Shown in pieces: positions 53,591-62,053 of a DNA stretch of 64,000 nt. Both the position numbers and the translations under genes were made by a program. This DNA is from Chryseobacterium edaphi (GTDB taxonomy: Bacteria; Bacteroidota; Bacteroidia; Flavobacteriales; Weeksellaceae): assembly GCF_025628985.1 (NCBI RefSeq), contig NZ_JAOTEM010000001.1, forward strand, positions 1 through 64,000, given 5' to 3'. The notes beneath the pieces were generated by a model that did not search any database, had not been told where the DNA came from, and saw only the letters and a program-made list of their open reading frames with translations. Every line of letters begins with the position of its first letter. Position 1 is the first letter of the stretch.

Positions 53591-54597
53591 TGGAAGTGTA
53601 TTTAGGAAATTATTGGTACTTATTACTGTTACTGCTTTTACCTGTCTTATCTTTTTTTCTCATCCGATATTTAAGATGGAAAAAGAAGAGCAGAGATTTG
53701 TTTGCAGAAAGCCGTTTTCAGGAAGCTTTATTTGAAAAAAAATCAGGATTTATAAAAATTTTTCCAGCTTTATATTTTGTAGCGACATTGTTTTTAATTT
53801 TTTCAATTATTGATTTGCTAAGTGGTTCAGAAGAGGTGACGACCAATCAGAAATTTAATAATGTTATTTTTATGCTTGATGTTTCCAACTCGATGAATGC
53901 GGAAGATATCGAGCCAAACCGTTTGGTTGAAGCAAAAAATCTGGTGATCCAGACTATGCAGAAACTAAAAAATGATAAAGTCGGGATGATTATTTTTGCT
54001 GGTCAGGCAACTTCAATCATGCCTTTAACTACAGATTACAATTCGGCAGAAACTTATATTAATGGAGTTGAAACCGGTTCAATAAAAATTCAGGGAACAG
54101 ATTTTCTGAAAGCGATGGAAACTGCTGTTGATAAATTTAAAAATATTAATAAAGGTTCAAGAAAAGTTATTTTATTAAGTGATGGTGAAGATAATGAAGG
54201 GAATGATAATGCAGCGATTAAATTAGCCAATAGTGAAGGCATTATCGTAACATCAGTCGGAATCGGTTCCGATGAAGGTGCTCCTGTTCCGGAATATGAG
54301 TTCGGACAACTGATGGGTTATAAAAGTGATATGAACGGGCAAACCGTAATTTCAAAAAGACAAACTGAAGCTTTACATAAAATCGCAGAGTCTACAGGTG
54401 GAAGTTACATTGATGGGAACAATATCAATGAAGCTCCTGACCGAATTGTAGAAGCTTTAAATAAAAAAGCATCTTCTACTGAAAGTATTGTGAAATCTCA
54501 AAATGCGAATCATTATTATCAGTACTTTTTGGCGGTATCTATTTTCTTTTTTGTGATCATTTTTCTATTTAATCCTAAAAGAGATTTTAATATTTAA
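53590..54597 (+). CDS. batB: BatB, VWA membrane protein
   Basis: A 335-residue protein with the same architecture as BatA: N-terminal helices, VWA domain with MIDAS D97-V-S-N-S101 (FMLDVSNSMN), TGGSYID near its end, and a closing helix. The start overlaps the batA stop (TGATG), so translation is coupled. Confidence 0.9.
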   Translation: MEVYLGNYWYLLLLLLLPVLSFFLIRYLRWKKKSRDLFAESRFQEALFEKKSGFIKIFPALYFVATLFLIFSIIDLLSGSEEVTTNQKFNNVIFMLDVSNSMNAEDIEPNRLVEAKNLVIQTMQKLKNDKVGMIIFAGQATSIMPLTTDYNSAETYINGVETGSIKIQGTDFLKAMETAVDKFKNINKGSRKVILLSDGEDNEGNDNAAIKLANSEGIIVTSVGIGSDEGAPVPEYEFGQLMGYKSDMNGQTVISKRQTEALHKIAESTGGSYIDGNNINEAPDRIVEALNKKASSTESIVKSQNANHYYQYFLAVSIFFFVIIFLFNPKRDFNI

Positions 54598-54681
54598 TTA
54601 GCTTTTATTGAAATCTTACTAAGGTGAATACTTTAACCCAATTTTAACAATTAAGAGACTGTTTCTTAACATATAAAGGAA

Positions 54682-54689
54682 TAATTTTG
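54682..54689 (+). promoter_or_regulatory. Promoter -7 box (TAATTTTG) for batC and batD
   Basis: Exact TAnnTTTG match seven bases before the batC ATG in a 98-base gap after batB, so batC/batD may have an extra promoter. The TTG that would open the longer batC frame lies inside this box, supporting ATG 54696. Confidence 0.45.
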
Positions 54690-54695
54690 CAAGTG

Positions 54696-55430
54696 ATGAA
54701 TACTAAAATTTTATTTTTGTCGTTGATGACTGTTTTATCCTCCTCAAACATTTTGTTTGGGCAAAAAAACTATAAAACTTTGGTTTATGAGGGCAATCAG
54801 AAATTCAATGGTAAAGATTATGATGGTGCATCATCACGATATATGGAAGCAGTAAAATCTAATGGAAAAGAGTTTACAGCACATTATAATTTAGGAAACG
54901 CTTTGTACAAAAGCAAAAAGTACGAAGAAGCAAAAGCGGAATTTGAGAAAGCGCAAAGTCTTTCACAAACCATCCCGGACAAAGCGGCGGCTTTGCATAA
55001 CTTGGGAAATACTTACATGCAGATGAATCAGCCTGAGAAGGCAGCTGATTTTTATAAGCAATCACTTAAACAAGATCCTTACAACGAAGCAACTAGAAAG
55101 AATTTTGAAATTGCCAAATTGAAGGAAAAAGAAAAACAGCAGAAAGATCAGGAAAGCAAATCCGGTAAAGGCGGCGGAGGTGACGATCAGCAGAAGAACA
55201 AAGACAAAAATGGCGATCCCAAAAAGGATCAGGGGAAAGGACAGAAAAATGAAGGAGACAGCCCGGAAGGAGATAACCCCGATCCGAATAAAAATAATCA
55301 GGGCAAGATGCCCAAAGATATTGAGAACGCCATATTGAATAAAGTAAGCGAAAAAGAAAAAGAAACCGCCAGAAGAATTTTAAACAAGAATTCTTACTCA
55401 ATGCCTCAAAGCAACGAGAAAGATTGGTGA
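54696..55430 (+). CDS. batC: BatC, TPR protein
   Basis: A 244-residue exported TPR protein: signal (ends NILFGQ), two or three TPR repeats (about 45-140: FTAHYNLGNALYKSKKYEEAKAEF, then AALHNLGNTYMQM), and a highly charged Lys/Asp/Gly/Glu linker (about 150-215) before a short C-terminal segment. The stop overlaps the batD ATG (TGATG). Confidence 0.85.
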   Translation: MNTKILFLSLMTVLSSSNILFGQKNYKTLVYEGNQKFNGKDYDGASSRYMEAVKSNGKEFTAHYNLGNALYKSKKYEEAKAEFEKAQSLSQTIPDKAAALHNLGNTYMQMNQPEKAADFYKQSLKQDPYNEATRKNFEIAKLKEKEKQQKDQESKSGKGGGGDDQQKNKDKNGDPKKDQGKGQKNEGDSPEGDNPDPNKNNQGKMPKDIENAILNKVSEKEKETARRILNKNSYSMPQSNEKDW

Positions 55431-57166
55431 TGACACAAAAATTATTTTACATACTGTTAACTTTTGCATCCGTAATTACTTACGGACAGGTAGAACTTAC
55501 CATGAGACCTGATAAAAGCGACTATAACGGTAAAGAAATTGTTAATCTTACCATCATTTTAGAATTAAATGGTGATAATCTTGTACAGCAGAGTAAAATA
55601 CAGCTTCCGGATCTTTCAAAATTCAATATGATCGGTAACGGATCTTTCAATCAAGGGGTAAGAGATCCTGAATCTAATGTTGCCGTAGAACAGTATATTA
55701 CAAGAATCGCACTTGAACCTAAGCAAAGAGGTAAAATAAGAATCGGTTCTGTACTAGTTACAGTAAACAACAAAATTTATAAAACAGAACCTTTCGATAT
55801 CTTCATCAGAGATATTGAGAAAAAGCCAATCGCTAAAAATGCAGATAATGATGTTTATCTCAATATGGAAATTGAAGATAAAGATGTTTATCAGGATCAG
55901 CCAACGGTTGCGGTTTTAAGAGTATATTCCAAAAGTATTGACAACTTAAGAAAGGTAAAAAATATACATCTTCCAGAGCAGGAAAATCTCAATGTGCATC
56001 CTATCAATTTTCATAAATCTGAAATTGATCCTTCCGGTTACGGAAATATGCCTTCGCAGATTCTTGCCATGTTTATTGTTTTTCCAAATGAGTCTGGATA
56101 TGTTGAAGTTCCATCTGTATCTGCTTCTGTGAACAGTTTTTCTCACAAGAATAAAATTGTTTCCAACAAAGTAAAGCTGAATGTGAAAAAACTTCCTGAA
56201 GGTTCACCTGAATGTTTTAAAAATGCAGTAGGAAATTTTAAAGTAGACGTTTATCACGAATCGAAGGAAAAAATTGAGGCTAAAAAACCTGTCAATGTTG
56301 TTCTGAAAGTTTCAGGAGAAGGTAATTTATCCGATATGGAATTACCAAAGATCGAAAACTCTGCAGATTACGAAGTTTTTGCTCCGAAAATTACATCGAG
56401 AGTCAATGCAGGTGTAGAAGGAATGAAAGGCTATATTCTGGCTAATTATGTTTTAATTCCTAATAGGACAGGAATTCTAAATATTAAAACTGAAGAATTT
56501 GCTTTTTTTAATCCTGCTGAGAAAGAATACGTCAATCTTGGTCAGGAAACATTGAGTCTCACAGCGTTTTCTCACGATCAGGTTTTAGAATCACGCTCAA
56601 CCGTGGAGAAAGTAAATGAATATACCAATACACTTTTGGAAACAGTTAACAGTCCTGTTCTAAAGACGACAACCTTTAAGGTAAAAGAAAAAAGCAAATT
56701 TAACTGGCGTATTCTTTTTATCAATTTTGGAATTCTTTTAGGATTGGTTATCGCGTATTTGTTGTTTAAAAATTGGCAAAAAAAACGCATTATAATTAAA
56801 GAAAAATCAGCTCCAAAAGATTTAGGATCAGTCGCTGAAACTGAAAGAGAAATAAGAGAAAGTTTGAAAACTGATGTTGGAGATTACTTCACTTATCTTG
56901 AAAATCTAAAAGACAGTCAAAGTTTTGATCAGTTCTTCAAAACTGTTGAGGAGTTAGATTCCGAGGTTAGAAATCAGTATTTCCAAAGTTCTAAGGACGA
57001 TTTCAGACAGTTTCTGGAAAACTATAAAGGGAGTTCTGTAGCAGAAGAATACAGAAATCTATCCCAAAGAATTCAGATTGAAAAATATACGCCAGTGAAA
57101 TCTGAAGAAGGAATTGGTGAACTTCTGAAAGATATTATCAATTTGTATTCTCAGATTAGCAAATAA
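55430..57166 (+). CDS. batD: BatD, oxygen-tolerance membrane protein
   Basis: A 578-residue protein with signal, several beta-sandwich domains (about 20-400, with QVELTMRPDKSDYNGKEIV at the start of the first), one membrane helix (about 425-447: WRILFINFGILLGLVIAYLLF) and a cytosolic helical tail of about 130 residues. Family BatD. Last Bat gene of the operon; translation is coupled to batC. Confidence 0.88.
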   Translation: MTQKLFYILLTFASVITYGQVELTMRPDKSDYNGKEIVNLTIILELNGDNLVQQSKIQLPDLSKFNMIGNGSFNQGVRDPESNVAVEQYITRIALEPKQRGKIRIGSVLVTVNNKIYKTEPFDIFIRDIEKKPIAKNADNDVYLNMEIEDKDVYQDQPTVAVLRVYSKSIDNLRKVKNIHLPEQENLNVHPINFHKSEIDPSGYGNMPSQILAMFIVFPNESGYVEVPSVSASVNSFSHKNKIVSNKVKLNVKKLPEGSPECFKNAVGNFKVDVYHESKEKIEAKKPVNVVLKVSGEGNLSDMELPKIENSADYEVFAPKITSRVNAGVEGMKGYILANYVLIPNRTGILNIKTEEFAFFNPAEKEYVNLGQETLSLTAFSHDQVLESRSTVEKVNEYTNTLLETVNSPVLKTTTFKVKEKSKFNWRILFINFGILLGLVIAYLLFKNWQKKRIIIKEKSAPKDLGSVAETEREIRESLKTDVGDYFTYLENLKDSQSFDQFFKTVEELDSEVRNQYFQSSKDDFRQFLENYKGSSVAEEYRNLSQRIQIEKYTPVKSEEGIGELLKDIINLYSQISK

Positions 57167-57180
57167 TCATTTTTTATTCA

Positions 57181-57188
57181 TAATTTTG
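57181..57188 (+). promoter_or_regulatory. Promoter -7 box (TAATTTTG) for marC
   Basis: Exact TAnnTTTG match 22 bases before the marC start, in a short intergenic region after batD. Confidence 0.45.
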
Positions 57189-57210
57189 CGAAATTAATAA
57201 TTATCGAATA

Positions 57211-57813
57211 ATGGAGATTCTTCAGGATTTTTCTTTTAAAGAAACAATGACTTGTTTTATGGTACTTTTTGCGGTGATCGACATCATCGGATCTATTCCT
57301 ATTATTGTAAGTTTAAAACAAAAATTCGGACAAATTGAGGCAAAAAGAGCATCTATTACGGCAGGATTGATCATGATCATATTTCTTTTTGTAGGAAATA
57401 AAATCCTGAAATTCATTGGTGTAGATGTCAATTCGTTTGCGATTGCTGGTGCATTTGTCATTTTCATTATTGCTTTAGAAATGATCTTAGGAATTGAAAT
57501 CAACAAAACAACCGAAGCAAAGGCGGCATCAATTGTTCCGATTGCCTTTCCATTGGTTGCAGGAGCGGGAACTTTGACGACAACTTTGTCATTACGTGCA
57601 GAATTTCATGATATCAATATCATTCTTGGGATTGTTCTCAATACAATTTTCGTATATTTGGTGCTGAAATCAGCTCCGTGGTTAGAGAAAAAAATGGGAG
57701 AGGCGACTTTGTCGATTTTACAGAAAGTTTTCGGAATTATCCTTTTAGCAATTTCAATTAAATTATTTACAGCAAACTTTGCACAGTTAGTGCAGAATTA
57801 TATTAATTTTTAA
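57211..57813 (+). CDS. MarC-family membrane protein
   Basis: A 200-residue, six-helix protein of the MarC/UPF0056 family, with AVIDIIGSIPIIVSLKQKFG and the PIAFPLVAGAGTLTTTLSL loop. Inner membrane; function unknown. Followed by a small membrane protein three bases later. Confidence 0.88.
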   Translation: MEILQDFSFKETMTCFMVLFAVIDIIGSIPIIVSLKQKFGQIEAKRASITAGLIMIIFLFVGNKILKFIGVDVNSFAIAGAFVIFIIALEMILGIEINKTTEAKAASIVPIAFPLVAGAGTLTTTLSLRAEFHDINIILGIVLNTIFVYLVLKSAPWLEKKMGEATLSILQKVFGIILLAISIKLFTANFAQLVQNYINF

Positions 57814-57816
57814 GTC

Positions 57817-58011
57817 ATGCAGAAGTTTTATAAAGTATTTTTAATCATTTTTATTGTAGTTATCGCAATCAATATTTACGCAATAGATTGGCATTCTGAG
57901 ATTTCTTCAGAAGACAACATGAAGTATGTAATTTCTATTATTTGTGGTGTTATCGGACTGTTTGTACTCTTCATCATGAATACATGGAGCAAAATCGGAG
58001 TAAAGAAATAA
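57817..58011 (+). CDS. Small two-helix membrane protein after marC
   Basis: A 64-residue protein with two helices (about 5-23 and 36-57) and short charged ends. No family recognised. Cotranscribed with marC (three bases apart) and followed by a terminator. Confidence 0.62.
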   Translation: MQKFYKVFLIIFIVVIAINIYAIDWHSEISSEDNMKYVISIICGVIGLFVLFIMNTWSKIGVKK

Positions 58012-58032
58012 TCTTTTTCAGATATAAAATAC

Positions 58033-58065
58033 AATCCTCTTTCAGATTCTGAGAGAGGATTTTTA
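58033..58065 (+). terminator. Terminator copy 1 (aatcctct...agaggatt)
   Basis: aatcctct (58033-58040) pairs with agaggatt (58054-58061) with an inner cag/ctg pair, then T run. A near copy is at 61906-61940, on the far side of the accessory block. Confidence 0.8.
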
Positions 58066-58111
58066 TGTTTAATGAGTTTTTTTTCATCTGATACAATTAA
58101 ACAATCAACAT

Positions 58112-58150
58112 TATGTTTGTCATTCCGGAGGAATCTTTTGCATTACATTG
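58112..58150. repeat. Copy 2 of the 'tgtcattccggaggaatc' repeat
   Basis: tatgtttgtcattccggagg followed by aatcttttgcattacattga. It resembles the copies at 37391 and 61989. Lies 79 bases from the terminator, as copy 3 does from its own. Confidence 0.6.
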
Positions 58151-58206
58151 AATATTAAGATTACTGCGCAATGATAAAAAATAAATCAATATTTACTGCT
58201 TTTTGT

Positions 58207-58599
58207 TTACTTTTTTAGAGTGGTGATAATATCTTGCAGTTGTTGTATCATCTTATCTTTGTCTTTTAGTCTCTCTTCGTACAGAGATTCTATCTTTTCT
58301 GTTTTGTCTTTATTTTCCTGATAAAGATTTTGAATATCCTGATAACCTACAGAAGCATCATAGAAATTCTGCTGATTATAAATGTTATTTGGATTTGCGT
58401 CCAATAATTCATAAACCGGAGCTTCCAGAATCTCTGCAATCTGATACAATCGGTCGACTGTCAGTTTTGTTTCGTTCTTTTCTATTTTGCTGTAGGCTGC
58501 CTGGCTGATGTGTAACTCTTCTGCCATGTTTTCGTGAGAAAAGCCTTTCTTCTTGCGGTATTCTTTTATTTTTTCAATGATGGTTTCCATAGTATCCAT
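58207..58599 (-). CDS. XRE-family transcriptional regulator
   Basis: A 130-residue regulator with an HTH_3 domain (about 7-62: YRKKKGFSHENMAEELHISQAAYSKIEKNET) and a C-terminal coiled coil (about 85-130). ATG 58599 is used; the in-frame ATG at 58590 gives a three-residue shorter form. It is divergent from the broken lipoprotein gene and probably controls itself or that gene. Confidence 0.85.
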   Translation of the reverse strand: MDTMETIIEKIKEYRKKKGFSHENMAEELHISQAAYSKIEKNETKLTVDRLYQIAEILEAPVYELLDANPNNIYNQQNFYDASVGYQDIQNLYQENKDKTEKIESLYEERLKDKDKMIQQLQDIITTLKK

Positions 58600-58623
58600 A
58601 ACTATAAATTGTAATTATAGCAG

Positions 58624-58631
58624 CAAAAGTA
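58624..58631 (-). promoter_or_regulatory. Promoter -7 box (TACTTTTG) for the XRE gene
   Basis: Exact minus-strand TAnnTTTG match 24 bases from the start codon. Confidence 0.5.
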
Positions 58632-58711
58632 ATATTTTTTTCGAAAAAGTTATGTAATGATTTGTAAAAATGTTTTAATATTGTAAAAGTATTTTCTAAC
58701 ACAATAAAATA

Positions 58712-60363
58712 ATGAAGAAAAATTTATTTCTCAGACTCTGTCTGGTAATGACCGTCGCACTGTTTCTCAATTCATGCTGACAGGATATTCTCCATGAGCA
58801 GGAAACCTACAACAACACGAGCGCATTTCAGCTCGCCTCCAAAAGAATTTCGCTTGACGAATCTAAGCACAAAGCTCAACTTCTTCCTAAGCTAAAGAAA
58901 GCAGAAATAGGGATTGAGTCTTTTGAAAAAAACGATACTCAAGGTAAAGTTGTGAATTACGGAAACGGTGTTACCATCAATACCGATGATGTGATCTATA
59001 TCGAGAACGGACCGAATTATCATACCTACACTTTCCGAATCAATAGAGAGAGAACGCTCCTGCCGATGCTCCTTTAGAAAATTTGGTGCTGACTCCTCTT
59101 ACAGACGGTACGTATAAAGAATTGCTGTTTGTTTATAATTTTACGCCACAGGAAAAACAGATTTTGGCAGCCGGAAATGGTGTAGATACCAAAGGAAAAG
59201 TAACGATTACAGAACTGAACAAGGGTACTTATAACAATGGCGGACTCATCAATAAAACCACCTCATGGATTTGCGGATATGTAGACGAAACGATATGGGA
59301 ATCTTGCTACTCGGGAGATCACAACGGTTCTAATGTAGAAACATGGGGATCTTGTGATGCCACGGCAACCGGACAAAGACCACCGAAAGTATATACCATA
59401 TCTGTATATAAATGCAATAATATTGAAGACCCGAATAATCCGAGTGCAGGAAATCCTGTAGCCACAGGTCCCGGATATGCAGGCAACCCGGGAAGTCCTG
59501 CAATAGAACAACCGGGAACACCGAGTAACTGCACCAGTCCAGGAGTTTTAACAGGTCCGCAAGATCCTTCAACGGGAACAGGTAGCGGCGGTTGTGAAGG
59601 TGTACCTACCTTACCAAATCTGGAATTGGGTAATAGCAGTACACCGTGTACCCAATTACAATCTTTGAAAAATAAGACAGGTTTTACCGATAAAATGAAT
59701 ACATTGAAAAGTAATATTCCTAATGGAGCAATGGAAAAAGGTTTTGTACTTCATGATGATTCTACAGCACCTACGTCTCCCGTTGTAGAAGGTGGCGGCA
59801 ACGATGGTAATGTTTCTTTTGGAGATTACTATAAGCTTTTACAGCTTCAAAATATTAACTTACTTTATAAATCGTATGGTACAGCTCACAATCATTTAGC
59901 AAGTAATCCGGAACATATTGGTATATTCACACCAGGAGATTTGAATGAACTTCTCTGGTCCGGAGCTATTGAAACAGGTTCAATTAATCCCTTCAGAAAA
60001 AACAAACCGGAAAACGCAATTGATATAGCGATTACCAATATAGGTCTTTTTGCAATGAAAATTACTGATATGACAAAACTTGATGCTTTTCTTATAAGAT
60101 ATACGAATATGGTGAAAGATTCAAACACTACAAAATATGATGAATTTATAGAAAAATTTACAGGAAATAAAGATTATAATATTAAACCAACCTCGACTTA
60201 TGAGCAGCAGGTGACAGGATTTCTTCGTTTCATGCAAGATGAAGATCTTGGTATAGAATTATACGAGGGTAATAAAGATACTTATGGAGGTTGGAAAAAA
60301 TTAGAATTAATAGACAACGGAAATGGTACGTTTAGCTTTACTAAGATACCTTGCAATTTATAA
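58712..60363 (+). pseudogene. Broken lipoprotein gene with JAMM-like C-terminal motif
   Basis: An ATG at 58712 starts a lipoprotein signal (MKKNLFLRLCLVMTVALFLN, then SC), but the codon right after the lipobox Cys is TGA (58778-58780). The frame then continues with ordinary coding sequence until an (AG)4 tract at 59045-59052, where an extra two bases shift it; a stop follows at 59075. Removing one AG joins the frame to the rest (NREN then APADAPLENLVLTPLTDG). The restored protein has about 549 residues: N-terminal exported part, low-complexity Pro/Gly/Asn-rich linker (about 230-300), and a C-terminal domain with HNH at 59887-59895, then TPGD ending at 59940, a JAMM-like layout. Two lesions suggest a pseudogene; sequencing error is possible. 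Confidence 0.72.
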
Positions 60364-60373
60364 AAACTCAATT

Positions 60374-61051
60374 ATGAAAGATAAAATATTTATGATACAA
60401 TATTCAAGAAATCTATTGTTGATACTAATAAGTATAACATCATTTATGAAAGGACAAATTGTAGTAGACTATGCCTCTAATACTCCATTGCCCAAAGATT
60501 ATGATAAAACAGGAAATTATTATCTCAAAGATGTTAATAACTATCTTAATAACTTTACGGGAACATGGGAGTATGTCAATGGTAACGAGAAATTTCAGAT
60601 TGTTTTGACTAAAATTACAAAACATCATTTTAATATTCCAGATATGAATAGAAATGTTTACAGAGATGGCATATCCTTTAAGTATAAAAAATTTATTAAT
60701 AACACGTTAGTTTTCGAATCACCGACTAAAGATTACCCTTCGTTCAATAGCGTTGACGGTAAACTGTTGAGAGGAAATACACGAGATTATGGCAGAGTAA
60801 CAGTAACAGTAAATTATCCACAGGCAATAGGTGGTGGAGTTTTTATTGAGGGCGGTGCGTATTTTAATGCAGATTGCAGAATAGAATTACTTCCTTCTGT
60901 ATTAACTTTAAATGGAGGAGCTGAAGCTCCTAAGATTAAGTTTGATCTTTATTTACTGGGATCACGTTTGGGAGAAAATCAAAATCCTGCATACAATGGG
61001 ATGCCTACATTTAGTATTCCTAATAATGTGATCATGACTAAATTGCCATAA
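60374..61051 (+). CDS. DUF6705-type secreted protein
   Basis: A 225-residue exported protein with signal (ends ITSFMKGQ), then the DUF6705 pattern: NYYLKDVNNYLNNFTGTWEYV early, and a C-terminal beta domain ending FSIPNNVIMTKLP. ATG 60374 is chosen; the open frame to 60323 overlaps the previous gene. Function unknown. A truncated copy of its 3' end occurs 489 bases downstream, so the gene has been duplicated here. Confidence 0.75.
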   Translation: MKDKIFMIQYSRNLLLILISITSFMKGQIVVDYASNTPLPKDYDKTGNYYLKDVNNYLNNFTGTWEYVNGNEKFQIVLTKITKHHFNIPDMNRNVYRDGISFKYKKFINNTLVFESPTKDYPSFNSVDGKLLRGNTRDYGRVTVTVNYPQAIGGGVFIEGGAYFNADCRIELLPSVLTLNGGAEAPKIKFDLYLLGSRLGENQNPAYNGMPTFSIPNNVIMTKLP

Positions 61052-61539
61052 TGTATAGAAAATTTATTTGGTTATTCATTGTTTTTAGTATTTTGTTATC
61101 CTGCAAAAGCAACTTCATAGGTAAATATAGAGATAATGATTGGGGACGCTATTTTATAGATTTGAAGAAAGATAACTCATACAGATATTGGTATTCATAT
61201 GATACTTACGAAAGCTTTTCTTATGGAATTTGGGAGCAAAGAAAGGATACATTATTTCTGACACCTAAAATCCTCTATGATACAGTAAGGCTAAAATATA
61301 AAGATAGTTTGATTATATCAATTGATGAAAAAGCAGACCTCATTGTTCAGAAAGATAGCATAAAATATAATAACTTTTTATATAGCATTTATATGAGTAA
61401 AGATATGTTGCTTCATCCTCAAAGAGGATGGTCTACAAATACTATTAAGCTGGTACCAAAAAGAAATGGTTTTTATCTTATTTATGATGATGTAAAAAAT
61501 CAAAAAAAATATTTTCACAGATTAAAATCAAAGAGATAG
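61051..61539 (+). CDS. Small lipoprotein of unknown function
   Basis: A 162-residue lipoprotein: signal LFIVFSILLSC (lipid Cys17), KSNFIGKYRDNDWGRYFIDL next, then alternating strands (YGIWEQRKDTLFLTPKILY). No family recognised. Starts on the last base of the DUF6705 stop (TAATG), so it is translationally coupled. Confidence 0.65.
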   Translation: MYRKFIWLFIVFSILLSCKSNFIGKYRDNDWGRYFIDLKKDNSYRYWYSYDTYESFSYGIWEQRKDTLFLTPKILYDTVRLKYKDSLIISIDEKADLIVQKDSIKYNNFLYSIYMSKDMLLHPQRGWSTNTIKLVPKRNGFYLIYDDVKNQKKYFHRLKSKR

Positions 61540-61733
61540 GCGATGGCGTATTTAATGCAGATTGCAGGATTGAATTACTTCCTTCTCTAATAACATTAAA
61601 CGGTGCTGCTGAAGCTCCTAAAATTAAATTGTTCTTACGAGCATCGCATTTTGGAGAGGATAAAAATCCTGCATACAATGGGAAGCCTGTATTTAGTATT
61701 CCAAATAATGTGATCATGACTAAAGTGCCTTAA
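61540..61733 (+). pseudogene. Truncated 3' fragment of a DUF6705 gene
   Basis: Translates to DGVFNADCRIELLPSLITLN, then GAAEAPKIKLFLRASHFGED and KNPAYNGKPVFSIPNNVIMT, closely similar to the C-terminus of the DUF6705 protein at 60374-61051, with the same stop-proximal KVP/KLP end. It starts straight after the lipoprotein stop without a start codon, so it is a leftover of a second DUF6705 gene. Confidence 0.85.
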
Positions 61734-61737
61734 AATA

Positions 61738-61762
61738 AGACCTCTGTAAAAAGAGGTTTTTT
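61738..61762 (+). terminator. Short terminator after DUF6705 fragment
   Basis: acctct pairs with agaggt around a short A-rich loop, followed by a T tract. Confidence 0.6.
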
Positions 61763-61768
61763 GCTTTA

Positions 61769-61876
61769 GATAATGTTGGACAAAATGACACTGATGGAAC
61801 GATAACCAAAATAAAACTGAATGTCGATAAAACAGATATCGTAGAAATAAGCAGGATTGTTTTAGAAAAACAATAA
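61769..61876 (+). pseudogene. Orphan coding-like C-terminal fragment
   Basis: An open frame without a start codon encodes about 35 residues (DNVGQNDTDGTITKIKLNVD, then KTDIVEISRIVLEKQ) before TAA. It has coding-like composition and lies after a terminator, so it is probably the tail of a lost gene. Origin unknown. Confidence 0.4.
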
Positions 61877-61905
61877 TCAAATTATTTTACATAAATTATA
61901 AAAAT

Positions 61906-61940
61906 AAATCCTCTTTTAGTTCTCTGAGAGAGGATTTTTT
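61906..61940 (+). terminator. Terminator copy 2 (aaatcctct...agaggattt)
   Basis: aaatcctct (61906-61914) pairs with agaggattt (61929-61937), followed by a T run. Near-identical to the one at 58033-58065. Confidence 0.8.
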
Positions 61941-61988
61941 GTGTATATTAATTCCTTATTGAATATTTTCGCAATTAAAAATCAATAG

Positions 61989-62042
61989 TATGTTTGTCAT
62001 TCGCAGGAATCTTTTGCATTGCATTCCTGCGGAATGACAAAG
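61989..62042. repeat. Copy 3 of the 'tgtcattcc' repeat, full palindrome
   Basis: Arms tttgtcattcgcaggaat (61993-62010) and attcctgcggaatgacaaa (62023-62041) pair with a one-base bulge around a 12-base loop. It may act as a terminator between the accessory block and the convergent isochorismate synthase gene, or be a mobile short repeat. Confidence 0.65.
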
Positions 62043-62053
62043 TTTAAGGTTTA

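Noticed and set aside
58778..58780. TGA recoding (selenocysteine or other) after the lipobox
   Set aside because: No SECIS-like structure or selenium machinery seen, and a second lesion in the same gene favours decay.
59263..59572. Three overlapping minus-strand frames
   Set aside because: They lie in the low-complexity Pro/Gly/Asn-coding linker of the lipoprotein pseudogene and have no start context or similarity to a family.
61478..61880. Minus-strand frames of 79 and 81 residues
   Set aside because: Antisense to the DUF6705 fragment, whose plus-strand translation clearly matches a paralog.
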